A program made the translations under genes and the position numbers. Below are positions 7,373-15,663 of a stretch of DNA of 22,184 nt, piece after piece. A model generated the notes under the pieces. The model had not been told where the DNA came from and did not search any database. It worked only from the letters and a program-made list of their open reading frames with translations. The stretch covers positions 1 to 22,184 of the forward strand of contig CAZQIC010000077.1 of assembly GCA_964593555.1 (NCBI GenBank). The letters are read 5' to 3'. Origin of the DNA: CAZQIC01 sp964593555. Its GTDB lineage: Bacteria; Bacteroidota; Bacteroidia; JAFLBG01. Each line of letters opens with the position of its first letter. The stretch's first letter is position 1.

Positions 7373-7777
7373 ATGATAAGCGAAAACCATAAACATTCAG
7401 ACATTACTAAACTTATACTAAAGGCCTATTATGAGGTATATAATAAGTTAGGATTTGGGTTTCTTGAAAAGGTTTATGAGAACGCACCATCAATTGAACA
7501 AAAAAAATTGGGACTGTTTTGTGAAAGGCAAAAGTCAATTGAAGTTTTCTATGATTCATTGCCTGTTGGACAATACTTTGCAGATATTGTTGTTAATGAA
7601 TGTGTAATTATTGAGATAAAGGCTGCGGAAGGATTGGCGTTTGAACACGAATGCCAATTGATAAATTACTTAAAGGCAACTGAGCTTGAGGTTGGATTAT
7701 TGTTGAACTTCGGAAAAGAACCTCAGTTTAAAAGAAAAGTATTTTCTAACTCGTATAAAAATCTTATCAAATCATAA
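7373..7777 (+). CDS. GxxExxY family protein (PD-(D/E)XK nuclease-like)
   Basis: This 134-residue protein belongs to the GxxExxY family. The naming motif is GFLEKVY near residues 29-35, followed by a YFADIVVNECVIIEIKAAE segment. That segment resembles the D-x(n)-ExK core of PD-(D/E)XK nucleases. The C-terminal NYLKATELEVGLLLNFGKEPQFKRKVF is also diagnostic. No member's function is firmly known to me. It separates hemCD from hemB, has nothing to do with heme synthesis by family, and is flanked by imperfect inverted repeats. Its stop codon (7775-7777) lies inside the downstream arm. It reads in the direction of the hem operon. Confidence 0.92.
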   Translation: MISENHKHSDITKLILKAYYEVYNKLGFGFLEKVYENAPSIEQKKLGLFCERQKSIEVFYDSLPVGQYFADIVVNECVIIEIKAAEGLAFEHECQLINYLKATELEVGLLLNFGKEPQFKRKVFSNSYKNLIKS

Positions 7778-7791
7778 CTATCATAATAATC
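7769..7791 (+). repeat. Downstream arm of inverted repeat around the GxxExxY gene
   Basis: Reverse complement of 7347-7369 at 18 of 23 positions. The arm contains the last two sense codons and the stop codon of the GxxExxY gene and ends 15 bases before the hemB ATG. Confidence 0.65.
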
Positions 7792-7806
7792 AGCGTTCTA
7801 TAGCCT

Positions 7807-8775
7807 ATGACATCTCGTCCAAGAAGATTAAGAAAAAACAACATCATCCGCGAAATGGTGGCTGAGACAAGACTTTCGAAGGATATGTTCATTTATCCTT
7901 ACTTTGTTACACAAGGAAAAAAAATAAAAGAACCAATAAAAGCAATGCCGGGCATATATCATTTTTCTGTTGATGAATTAATTAAAGACGTTGAGAAAGG
8001 ATTAAAGCTTGGCTTGAATAAAATATTATTGTTTGGAGTTGATGAACAGAAAACGACTAATGCACAATCTTCACACTCTTCCAGTTCCGTTGTTGCAAAA
8101 GCGATAAAAGAGTTAAAGAAAAACTTTGGTGATGAAATTTATGTGATCACCGATGTTTGTGTTTGTGCATATACTACTCACGGACATTGCGGAATTTTGG
8201 ATCACGGGCACGTTGATAATGATTCATCCGTTGAGGTTATCGCAAAGATGGCATTGAGTCATGCCGCTGTCGGAGCTGATATGGTTGCGCCTTCGGATAT
8301 GATGGATGGTAGAGTAGGGGCAATAAGGAATGCGTTGGATAAAAATGGATTTAGCAATACACCCATAATGTCATACGCGGTAAAATTTGCTTCTGCGTAT
8401 TACGGACCATTCAGGGCAGCTGCAAATTCAGCACCTCAAGAAGGCGACAGAAAATCATACCAGATGGATTTTAGGAATGGTAGAGAAGCAATGCGTGAAG
8501 CGATACTAGATGAACAGGAAGGTGCTGATATTTTAATGGTAAAACCGGCGTTAGCTTATTTGGATGTGATCAGTAATCTTAAAAATAACACCCTGCTTCC
8601 GGTGGCATGTTATAATGTATCCGGAGAATATTCAATGGTAAAATTAGCTGCGAAACAGGGATTAGTTGATGAGCAAAAATTAGTAATGGAAAACATGTTT
8701 GCTTTCGCACGAGCCGGAGCCGATATCATTATCACCTATCACGCAAAAGACATTTTGCAAAATAAATGGCTGTAA
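7807..8775 (+). CDS. hemB: Delta-aminolevulinic acid dehydratase (porphobilinogen synthase)
   Basis: It condenses two 5-aminolevulinate molecules to porphobilinogen, the substrate of the upstream HemCD fusion. The protein has 322 residues and all catalytic landmarks. A zinc-binding cysteine triad C118, C120, C128 lies in DVCVCAYTTHGHCGI. The two active-site lysines are K193 (YAVKFASAYYGPFR) and K246 (DILMVKPALAY). The cysteine triad indicates the zinc-dependent class. It is the last gene of the hem cluster and converges on the thioredoxin-fold gene with only 12 bases between the stops and no visible terminator hairpin. Confidence 0.97.
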   Translation: MTSRPRRLRKNNIIREMVAETRLSKDMFIYPYFVTQGKKIKEPIKAMPGIYHFSVDELIKDVEKGLKLGLNKILLFGVDEQKTTNAQSSHSSSSVVAKAIKELKKNFGDEIYVITDVCVCAYTTHGHCGILDHGHVDNDSSVEVIAKMALSHAAVGADMVAPSDMMDGRVGAIRNALDKNGFSNTPIMSYAVKFASAYYGPFRAAANSAPQEGDRKSYQMDFRNGREAMREAILDEQEGADILMVKPALAYLDVISNLKNNTLLPVACYNVSGEYSMVKLAAKQGLVDEQKLVMENMFAFARAGADIIITYHAKDILQNKWL

Positions 8776-8787
8776 ATTGTTTGCAGG

Positions 8788-9987
8788 TTAGTGACTTCCG
8801 CCACTGCTTAGCTGAGCATTAATTTTATCCAACAGTGCTTGTGTTTCCTTGAAATCTTCTCCGTCTTTTTTAGCCAGGGTTATTGCATCTTCTGCAGCTT
8901 GTTTAGCATCTTTGTACTTCCCAAATTTGTACAATACCGCAGCATAAGTATCATGATTTGCATAACCATCTTTTATTTCAATTGATTTTTTCGCCCAGCC
9001 TTCTGCCTTAGCTAACATATTTTTATCGGTAACATTTTCGTAAAAAGTCCATGCAATTTGATTTAACGTGCCTGGACTGGTTGCAAAATATTTATCCGTG
9101 TAAAGAGAAGCTTGTTTAGCATAATTGTCCCAATCTTTTTTCATGGAATAATAACTTAGATCGGCGTTAAAGAGAATGGATTCGGAATTAGAATCATTCG
9201 ATTTTTCTATAATTGATCTTATATCCTGATATCCCTGGTCGTCTTTTTTTCTTATGCAATTTGTAAGAGATGCATTGTAAACATTCTTAATTTTTTCATT
9301 CACTTTTTCTTCCGTGTATTTAGCGGCAAACAGTTGTTTGTTTTTTAGTACGTAATTGAATTGAGGGGATTTATAATCGTAAACCAGGTCGGAAATAAGC
9401 TGCCAGTTTTCAGCGGATGTTAAATCAGCTTCAGGCTGTGTTTTAAAATATTCCGTCAATACAACTTCGTATGGCATGTATGCTGCAGAAAGTTTGCGTA
9501 CATACATATTTAGGAATTCGCTTTTGCGTTCTCCCCCTTCATATTTTTTTATTAAAGAAATTAATTGCGTTTCAGGATTCATGGCATCCTTACCATATTG
9601 AATGAATTTTTGTGAAGGAACTCCACCAACTGTTCTGTGAACCATTTTTCCGTCACCATCAAGAAACAGGAAAGTAGGAAGCGCAGATACAGAATATGTC
9701 TTTGCAATTGTTAAACCTTCTTCTTTTTCCATATCAAACTTTGCACAGATATAATTGGCATTATAAAATTGTCCAACAGTATCATTGATAAAAACGTTAG
9801 CCGTCATCCATTTGCAGGGCCCGCACCATGTGGTATACGCATCGATCATAACAAGCTTATTTTCTTTCTTAGCCTGGGCAAGAACAGTTTTAAAATCGGA
9901 GTGATTAAATATGATGCCTTTGTCTTCAGCAAAAGAAAAAGAACTAACTAATACTGATAAGGTAATGGAAAAGAGATATTGTTTCAT
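8788..9987 (-). CDS. Secreted thioredoxin-domain protein with helical C-terminal region
   Basis: This 399-residue protein has a signal peptide (MKQYLFSITLSVLVSSFSFA) followed by a thioredoxin domain. Its CGPC motif is at 55-58 (YTTWCGPCKWM) and its cis-proline is P104 (SALPTFLFLDGDG). The remaining ~270 residues look alpha-helical with TPR-like features such as AEGWAKKSIEIKDGYANHDTYAAVLYKFGKYKDAKQAAEDAI. This layout is common among Bacteroidota periplasmic thioredoxin-fold proteins of unknown client. ATG at 9987 was preferred over an upstream in-frame methionine at 10038 because it places the signal peptide at the N-terminus. It lies 54 bases downstream of the DUF2480 gene and may be co-transcribed with it. 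Confidence 0.9.
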   Translation of the reverse strand: MKQYLFSITLSVLVSSFSFAEDKGIIFNHSDFKTVLAQAKKENKLVMIDAYTTWCGPCKWMTANVFINDTVGQFYNANYICAKFDMEKEEGLTIAKTYSVSALPTFLFLDGDGKMVHRTVGGVPSQKFIQYGKDAMNPETQLISLIKKYEGGERKSEFLNMYVRKLSAAYMPYEVVLTEYFKTQPEADLTSAENWQLISDLVYDYKSPQFNYVLKNKQLFAAKYTEEKVNEKIKNVYNASLTNCIRKKDDQGYQDIRSIIEKSNDSNSESILFNADLSYYSMKKDWDNYAKQASLYTDKYFATSPGTLNQIAWTFYENVTDKNMLAKAEGWAKKSIEIKDGYANHDTYAAVLYKFGKYKDAKQAAEDAITLAKKDGEDFKETQALLDKINAQLSSGGSH

Positions 9988-10041
9988 GGAAAATAGTTTT
10001 TTAAATGTACATGAAATGAAGTTAACGAAAAAAGTCACAAT

Positions 10042-10542
10042 TTATTTCTTTTTATATAAAGGTACTGTTGAACAAGGCTCACCATACATAATACTTTTTG
10101 CAACCGGTTGTAATAAATTTGTTATTTCAACATAAGCACTAACCGGAACCTCTTTATTGCTACAGCCTTTTATTACTACTCTTTTATCCCGAAAATCTTC
10201 CGGGTTTATTTTGCTCAATTGTTCGTGAAATAAAATTGCTTCCAATGTTTCAAGGCTGCCGAAAACTATTTTTTTTGCATGAGGCTCCAGCGCTGTCGAC
10301 AGCAACATATATGCCCAGGTGGGAACAATTGCATCAGAGGAGCAGATGATCGCAACATACACTCCGGTATATTTGGTCCAATCCTCTTTAGATACAAAAT
10401 CACGAAAATCCTTTTCTTTCAATATCAATTCCCGGAACAACAAAGGCTTTATATCAAAAAGAACCCGCTTCCCTTCCGGATAGTGATCTTCCAGATTAAA
10501 TTCTATCAACCCGCTTTGTGCAACCTTATTAACGATTTCCAT
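10042..10542 (-). CDS. DUF2480 family protein
   Basis: This 166-residue cytosolic protein is one I recognise as DUF2480, a family largely restricted to Bacteroidota. It opens with EIVNKVAQSGLIEFNLEDHYPEGKRVLFDIKPLLF and contains VAIICSSDAIVPTWAYMLLSTAL and the late VVIKGCSNKEVPVSAYVEITNLLQPVAKSIMYGEPCSTVPLYKKK. Several conserved cysteines are visible. No biochemical function is established to my knowledge. From memory, members are often found beside SUF iron-sulfur genes in this phylum; here the suf operon is about 4 kb away on the same strand. The link is suggestive only. Confidence 0.85.
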   Translation of the reverse strand: MEIVNKVAQSGLIEFNLEDHYPEGKRVLFDIKPLLFRELILKEKDFRDFVSKEDWTKYTGVYVAIICSSDAIVPTWAYMLLSTALEPHAKKIVFGSLETLEAILFHEQLSKINPEDFRDKRVVIKGCSNKEVPVSAYVEITNLLQPVAKSIMYGEPCSTVPLYKKK

Positions 10543-10611
10543 GTCTTGTTGATATTGAACTATGAAGTTACGGATAAAAATGCGTAATTTGAACTAATAT
10601 CCCCGCTGTAC

Positions 10612-10636
10612 GGCCTTTTGAAACCCACGAAAGGCC
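10612..10636. repeat. Short perfect hairpin upstream of the repeat protein
   Basis: GGCCTTT (10612-10618) pairs perfectly with AAAGGCC (10630-10636) around an 11-base loop in the 196-base divergent region between DUF2480 and the large secreted protein. It is not followed by a convincing T-run, so it is not called a terminator. Nothing else clear is visible in this intergenic stretch. Confidence 0.4.
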
Positions 10637-10738
10637 CTGATTTTGAAACAAATAAAATTAGATAAATGTTAACTTTTTCCTAAATTTATTGCCCTTTTAC
10701 AACGTAAATAGTAATTAATTAAAATAACCATAAATCCA

Positions 10739-13700
10739 ATGTTCAAAAAACATTTACTCATAGCTTCTGTAATTTTTTATTCCGCTCTTTCGGCTCAACC
10801 AACCCTTGATCCGAACTGGTGGCAGCCAAACGGTGAGGTGAGGGCGATTCTCCCTGACCCAACCAACAATGTAGTTTATGTTGGTGGTGAATTTAATTAT
10901 TGGGGACCCAGCCGTGCTTTTGGGGTGGAGATAAGTGATGCAGGTGTTATTAATCAAACTATTGATAAGCCGGATGGAGAAGTTTATTCAGCAATATCTG
11001 ATGGAAACGGTGGCTGGTATATTTCAGGTGCTTTTACAAGAGTTGGAGATTCATTAAGAGATAAGCTTGCACATATCAATTCGGCGGGTAATGTTACTGC
11101 TTTTTTCAATCAATATTCATTTAATTCCTGGGGATCAAGAATAGGCACGCTTGCCTTGGACAATAATAAACTTTATGTAGGCGGTAATTTTTATTATATA
11201 GGTCCGCAATCTGGTGCTAATGGTGCTGCAGTTGATACAACTCTGGGAAAAGCGATTGGAGGCTTTGCTTCTCCAAACAGCTCTGTAAACACTGCAGTTT
11301 CTGATGGGAATGGAGGATGGTTCATCGCAGGATATTTCAGTATGGTAGGAGATTCTAGCCGTCAGTATCTCGCGCACATTACTTCAACGGGCCAGGTGAG
11401 CCCCTGGAATGTAAGCAGCCCGCCAAACAGTGTGGTATATGCAATGGAATTATATGGCAATACTCTTTATGTAGGAGGTTATTTTACTTCAATTGGCGGA
11501 GTGACAAGAAATTACTTAGCTGCTATAGATGCGACAACAGGCGCGGTTACTTCATGGAACCCTAATGCGAACAGCGGCATACAAACACTGAGGGTTCATG
11601 GAAATACGGTTTACATCGGAGGAGGATTTACAACTGTTGGCGGACAAACAAGAAATCGTGTTGCGGCAATTAACCGCACAACAGGAGCTGTTACTACCTG
11701 GAATCCCGATGCATCGAGTACGGTAGTGGATATTGAAATTATTGACACAACAATTTATATTTGTGGATACTTCAGCACTTTGGGGACTACCAATAGACAA
11801 TACGTTGCTGCGCTCGATTCAGCAACATGCGCGCTAACATCATGGAATCCTAACCCCAACAGTTATATAATGGAAATTTATGCGACTAGAAATAGTATTT
11901 ATGCATCAGGATGGTTTGATACATTAGGCGGACAGCCGAGAACTTATTTGGGCGCAGTTGACCCGGTATTAGGAAATGCTACTGTATGGACCCCAACTGT
12001 TAATAGCTCAGTAAGCGCTATGGATGTTAAGGGAGATAAGGTTTACATGGTTGGTTCTTTTTCAACAATTAATTCTATTAGCAGATCGTATGCTGCAGCA
12101 GTAGATACTGCGACAGGAACAGTGCTTTATCCATGGGAGCCGGGCCCAATAAATTCGGTGCAATGTCTTTCTATATCAGGAGACAAAGCATACCTAGGAG
12201 GCTGGTTTCAAACTATAGGGGCATCAATGCGAAATAATGCAGCATGTGTTGATGCGGTCACCGGAGCGCCTTTAAGATGGAATCCTGATGCCAGCGATTC
12301 TGTTTTTTCTATTTATCCTTCGGGCGATAAGGTTTATTTAGGGGGAGGTTTTACTTCCATGAACGGATATACAAATACGAGGAACAGAATAGCATGTGTA
12401 GATACAGGTCTTGGAACAATAACTTCCTGGAATCCCAACGCCAATGCTTTTGTTAAAGATATTTTAGTAAGTGGTTCAACGATTTATGCTGCTGGTAAAT
12501 TTACCAATATTGGAGGCGCAAATAGAAACAGGATAGCAGCACTTAGCGCTTCAACTGGTGCAGCAACTACATGGAACCCGAATGCAGACAACACAGTATT
12601 CTGTCTCGCAAAATCAGGAACAACTGTTTATGCTGGTGGGATATTTGCAAACATAGGTAGTGCACCGCGTAATTTTATAGCTGCAATTGATGAAACTTCC
12701 GGAAGTGCAACAACGTGGAATCCAAACTCAAACGATACAGTTACCACTATCGTCCCGAATGGCAGTGTTGTATATGCCGGAGGAAGTTTTACAAATATTG
12801 GCGGACAGAACAGGTCAAATATGGCGTGCTTAGATGCCTCAACAGGTAACGCAACTGCCTGGAGTCCAAATGCGAGTGGAACAGTTTTCACCATGGATGT
12901 GTATGGAAATAAAATTTATGTCGGTGGGGCTTTTACAAGTGTTGGCGGTATTACAAGAAATTATTTGATCGCGTTGAATATGACAACGGGACAGCCTACA
13001 GCTTTTGATCTTAATCCCAACAATGGAGTTTATTCGCTTTTAAAATCCGGCGATACATTATTCATAGGAGGAGGTTATACAAATATAGGAGGGCAGCCAA
13101 GGAACAGGCTTTCTGCGGTTGATGTTACCACAAGCACATTGCTTCCATTTAATCCTAATGTTAATAGTTATGTTACTTGTATGCAGAAGGCAGGAAATCA
13201 ATTATTCTTTGGCGGGTATTTTAGCAAAGTAAATAGTACCGTAACGCGTAACTACCTGGCTTGCGTAAGTGTATTAACATCTTCGTTAACAACCTGGAAT
13301 CCAAATGCTGATAACGTGATAAATGCAATGGTAAAAGATGGAAATAATATTTATGTTGGCGGTTTGTTCTATCGCGTAAAAAACCAATCCAGGATGTCAC
13401 TTGCTGCTATAGAAGCAAATACCGGAAATCTTGTACCAAATTGGTATTCTGATACAGATACAGGAGGAGTTGTTAGGACTCTCTTAGTAGATGGCAATAC
13501 ACTATATGTTGGAGGTTGGTTTAAAACAATTCATGGCAGAGCGAGAAACAGGATTGCTGCAATGGATAAAAACAACGCATTTATATTTACCTGGAACCCG
13601 AATGCGGGCGGCGCGGTTGAAACTATTGCGAAGGATGGAAACAAATTATACGCTGCAGGAAGTTTCTCTGTAATTGGATCGCAGTCATCCCAAAATCTTG

Positions 13701-14137
13701 GAGAGCTTAACATCTTTAATAGTACAGCGTCTTCCTGGAGTCCGAATCCTGATGATTACGTATTTACAATGAAGGCGGCAAGTCAAAAGCTTTTTGTAGG
13801 AGGTAAATTTTCAATGATTGAAAACGAATCGAGAACAAATTTTGCTGTTTACAATTTGCCAATCACCAATTCAATCGACGAGGGAACACAGGCGCAGGAA
13901 GGAGCATTTAATGTTTATCCTAATCCTTCCAGCTCAGGCGTTATGATCGATCTGAAAGAATATGGAGATTGGGAACTGGAGGTATATAACAGCTTAGGAA
14001 GCCTGGTTTCAAGCCAGAAGATAAATGGATCAGTGTATTATTTTGCAGATGAAAATGTGAAATCAGGAATGTACTTTTTCCAGATAAGAAAAGAAGGACA
14101 GTACATTGGAACGAAGAGAGTGATCTTTAATCAATAG
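10739..14137 (+). CDS. Secreted T9SS-sorted protein of ~21 beta-propeller-like (DUF5122/delta-60) repeats
   Basis: This 1132-residue protein has a signal peptide (residues 1 to about 19, ending ALSAQ). About 21 repeats of roughly 48 residues follow, from residue 32 to about 1045. The repeat consensus is x-V-hydrophobic core, G-[ND]-x-[LVI]-Y-[VI]-G-G-x-F-[TS]-x-[IV]-G-G-x-x-R-N-x-[LI]-A-A-[IL]-D-x-x-T-G-x-x-T-x-W-N-P-N. This is the delta-60 / DUF5122 type, each unit plausibly one four-stranded blade. The C-terminus, from FNVYPNPSSSG at about 1056 to KRVIFNQ, is a type A T9SS sorting domain, so the protein should be secreted or attached to the cell surface. Repeats 2-4 and 18-21 are the most divergent. 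The ligand is unknown. It stands alone and ends at a strong terminator. Confidence 0.93.
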   Translation: MFKKHLLIASVIFYSALSAQPTLDPNWWQPNGEVRAILPDPTNNVVYVGGEFNYWGPSRAFGVEISDAGVINQTIDKPDGEVYSAISDGNGGWYISGAFTRVGDSLRDKLAHINSAGNVTAFFNQYSFNSWGSRIGTLALDNNKLYVGGNFYYIGPQSGANGAAVDTTLGKAIGGFASPNSSVNTAVSDGNGGWFIAGYFSMVGDSSRQYLAHITSTGQVSPWNVSSPPNSVVYAMELYGNTLYVGGYFTSIGGVTRNYLAAIDATTGAVTSWNPNANSGIQTLRVHGNTVYIGGGFTTVGGQTRNRVAAINRTTGAVTTWNPDASSTVVDIEIIDTTIYICGYFSTLGTTNRQYVAALDSATCALTSWNPNPNSYIMEIYATRNSIYASGWFDTLGGQPRTYLGAVDPVLGNATVWTPTVNSSVSAMDVKGDKVYMVGSFSTINSISRSYAAAVDTATGTVLYPWEPGPINSVQCLSISGDKAYLGGWFQTIGASMRNNAACVDAVTGAPLRWNPDASDSVFSIYPSGDKVYLGGGFTSMNGYTNTRNRIACVDTGLGTITSWNPNANAFVKDILVSGSTIYAAGKFTNIGGANRNRIAALSASTGAATTWNPNADNTVFCLAKSGTTVYAGGIFANIGSAPRNFIAAIDETSGSATTWNPNSNDTVTTIVPNGSVVYAGGSFTNIGGQNRSNMACLDASTGNATAWSPNASGTVFTMDVYGNKIYVGGAFTSVGGITRNYLIALNMTTGQPTAFDLNPNNGVYSLLKSGDTLFIGGGYTNIGGQPRNRLSAVDVTTSTLLPFNPNVNSYVTCMQKAGNQLFFGGYFSKVNSTVTRNYLACVSVLTSSLTTWNPNADNVINAMVKDGNNIYVGGLFYRVKNQSRMSLAAIEANTGNLVPNWYSDTDTGGVVRTLLVDGNTLYVGGWFKTIHGRARNRIAAMDKNNAFIFTWNPNAGGAVETIAKDGNKLYAAGSFSVIGSQSSQNLGELNIFNSTASSWSPNPDDYVFTMKAASQKLFVGGKFSMIENESRTNFAVYNLPITNSIDEGTQAQEGAFNVYPNPSSSGVMIDLKEYGDWELEVYNSLGSLVSSQKINGSVYYFADENVKSGMYFFQIRKEGQYIGTKRVIFNQ

Positions 14138-14154
14138 AAAAAATTCAACCTTAC

Positions 14155-14183
14155 AAAAACGCCCCAAATTTCGGGGCGTTTTT
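14155..14183 (+). terminator. Rho-independent terminator, bidirectional
   Basis: AAAAACGCCCC (14155-14165) is perfectly complementary to GGGGCGTTTTT (14173-14183) around a 7-base loop. The A-run and T-run make it work in both directions, so it can end the repeat-protein gene and also the minus-strand transcript coming from the suf operon through the pseudouridine synthase gene. Confidence 0.92.
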
Positions 14184-14231
14184 ATTTACATAAATCCTAA
14201 TTCGGGTGAAGCTACCTCGTCATTTCAGCTT

Positions 14232-14813
14232 TTAGATTGAAAAACTATTTACGCATTCTACTTTTCCAAGCATTGAATCTCTTAGATAAATATTTCCTAT
14301 TCGTGTTCTTATTAATCGCAATGTTGGGAAGCCGACAGCAGCTGTCATTTTTCTGATTTGCCTATTTTTCCCTTCGGTTAAAGTAATGGAAATCCAGCTG
14401 GTTGGCCCGTGTCTATCATCTCTTACTTTTCTACTTCTTTCCGAAAAATTAGGAACGGGATTTAATTCAAATACATTACAGTGTAGGGTTTTATATTTTA
14501 CTCCCTCAATATTTATTTCTATCCCAATCCGCATTTTATTCAGCGCCTCTTCAGTGATTATTCCATCAACTTGCACATAATATTCCTTCTCTATTTTTTT
14601 ACTGCGAATGTATTCGCTCATTTTACCATCGGTGGTAAGCAAAAGTAAACCCTCGCTATCTTCATCTAAGCGACCAATAGCCATTGTGCCTGGAGGAAAA
14701 TTATATAATTCCCCCAATAATTTCTTTTTTTTTACATCAGTTATAAATTGACTTACATAGCCGTAAGGTTTATGAAGTATAAAATGCGAGTGCGTTGTAG
14801 TTTCAGTATTCAC
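14232..14813 (-). CDS. RluE/RsuA-family pseudouridine synthase
   Basis: This 193-residue RNA-uridine isomerase belongs to the RsuA/RluE/RluB family. HKPYGYVSQF at 14-23 opens the catalytic domain, and the nucleophilic aspartate is D50 in GRLDEDSEGLLLLT. The RNA-binding tail motif EGKNRQIRKMTAAVGFPTLRLIRTRIGNI follows. There is no N-terminal S4 domain, which fits RluE (23S rRNA) better than RsuA or RluB; the target site is inferred. The start is GTG. An in-frame TAA 25 bases upstream leaves no ATG alternative. It lies 60 bases after sufT on the same strand and faces the bidirectional terminator. Confidence 0.92.
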   Translation of the reverse strand: MNTETTTHSHFILHKPYGYVSQFITDVKKKKLLGELYNFPPGTMAIGRLDEDSEGLLLLTTDGKMSEYIRSKKIEKEYYVQVDGIITEEALNKMRIGIEINIEGVKYKTLHCNVFELNPVPNFSERSRKVRDDRHGPTSWISITLTEGKNRQIRKMTAAVGFPTLRLIRTRIGNIYLRDSMLGKVECVNSFSI

Positions 14814-14873
14814 CGGTTCATTACTTATTGAACTGAATTAGTCAGAGTCCAAAAAAATGGAGAGTCTTTACAA

Positions 14874-15203
14874 TTACATAAACCCAAGTTCCAGTTGTGC
14901 AACTTCACTCATCATTTCTTTTTCCCAGGGTGGCTCGAATGTTAATTCTATTTTTGCACTTTTAACACCTTCAACTTCTCTTAGTTTCTGTTCAACTTCC
15001 GGAGGTAATGTTTCTGCTACGGGACAAGATGGCGAGGTCAATGTCATTTTCACCAATAGGTTATTTTCTGTATCTAAATTTATTTCATAAATAAGGCCAA
15101 GTTCCCAAATATCCACAGGTATTTCAGGATCATAACATGTTTTAATCATGTCGATGACTTTCTGTGTGAGCTCTGTATTATGTGTTGATATTATTGCAGA
15201 CAT
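14874..15203 (-). CDS. sufT: SufT-like (MIP18/DUF59) iron-sulfur assembly factor
   Basis: This 109-residue MIP18-family protein assists iron-sulfur cluster assembly or delivery. The family pattern is complete: CYDPEIPVDIWELGLIYEI at 23-41, TSPSCPVAETLP with the key cysteine C60, and FEPPW near the end. As the last gene of the suf operon it probably helps maturation of particular target proteins. It is separated from sufE by the inserted four-helix-bundle gene. With the flanking repeats paired, its ATG would be about 18 bases from the sufE stop region. Confidence 0.93.
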   Translation of the reverse strand: MSAIISTHNTELTQKVIDMIKTCYDPEIPVDIWELGLIYEINLDTENNLLVKMTLTSPSCPVAETLPPEVEQKLREVEGVKSAKIELTFEPPWEKEMMSEVAQLELGFM

Positions 15204-15221
15204 AGTCGTTTAAAGTTCCTC

Positions 15222-15239
15222 GTTTAAGGTTCAATGTTT
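15222..15239 (-). repeat. Distal arm of inverted repeat around first four-helix-bundle gene
   Basis: GTTTAAGGTTCAATGTTT on the plus strand pairs with the segment at 15639-15663. Ten bases (GTTTAAGGTT) and seven bases (AATGTTT) match, with seven extra bases in the other arm. A second degenerate GTTTAAAGTT copy lies just outside at 15208-15217. The arm encodes the last residues (NIEP) and stop codon of the gene. Confidence 0.6.
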
Positions 15240-15628
15240 GTTTTATATTTTGATCCTTTGTAAGTTGATTCATTTAAATAGTTCATTAGTCCTGCAATTT
15301 TTTTTGATATGTTTTGAGCCATACCATATATTTTTTCTAGACCAGCTTGCCCTATATAATTGCGATCCATTGCTCTGTAAAGTTGTGATTTTAATTCACC
15401 ACACGATCCTTTTGAAATTGCAAGAAACTGAAAGAATTCCTTATTACCACCTCTCTCAAACCCCTCAGCAATATTATCCATAACTGACCCGCTTGATCCA
15501 AGTACTTGATCTCGCAATTTAAAATCCTTAGAAAATTCTCCTTGCTTAGCCAGTTTAAAAATTTCTTTATCCAACTCTCTTGCTAGCTTCCAACAATCTA
15601 AATCTTCAAATTTTTGTACTGTTGCCAT
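15224..15628 (-). CDS. Four-helix-bundle protein, 23S rRNA intervening-sequence family (copy 1)
   Basis: This 134-residue helical protein belongs to the family first seen inside 23S rRNA intervening sequences. KFEDLDCWKLAREL, GEFSKDFKLRDQVLGSSGSVMDNIAEGFERGGNKEF and SCGELKSQLYRAMDRNYI are the family signatures. The basic, highly conserved face suggests nucleic acid or RNA contact, but the role is unproven. No rRNA is nearby. Instead the gene fills the sufE-sufT junction in operon orientation: the proximal repeat arm begins at the last base of the sufE stop codon, and its own stop lies inside the distal arm. It is a clear paralogue of the gene at 19450-19899, near-identical over residues 30-60. 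Confidence 0.93.
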   Translation of the reverse strand: MATVQKFEDLDCWKLARELDKEIFKLAKQGEFSKDFKLRDQVLGSSGSVMDNIAEGFERGGNKEFFQFLAISKGSCGELKSQLYRAMDRNYIGQAGLEKIYGMAQNISKKIAGLMNYLNESTYKGSKYKTNIEP

Positions 15629-15638
15629 TTACAATTTT

Positions 15639-15663
15639 AAACATTAAACCTCAAACCTTAAAC
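15639..15663 (-). repeat. Proximal arm of inverted repeat around first four-helix-bundle gene
   Basis: On the minus strand this 25-base arm begins GTTTAAGGTT and ends AATGTTT, matching 15222-15239 apart from a seven-base bulge. Its outer end touches the sufE stop codon (15663-15665), marking a precise insertion point. Confidence 0.6.

Noticed and set aside
7347..7791. Insertion sequence or integron cassette
   Set aside because: No transposase or integrase is present, no clear target duplication is seen, and the arms are imperfect and different in each cassette.
8776..8787. Terminator between convergent hemB and the thioredoxin-fold gene
   Set aside because: Only 12 bases separate the stops and no stem followed by a T-run is visible in or near the gap.
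10739..14137. CRISPR-like or tandem DNA repeat array
   Set aside because: The ~144-base periodicity is at protein level; the DNA copies are diverged and there are no constant repeat-spacer units.
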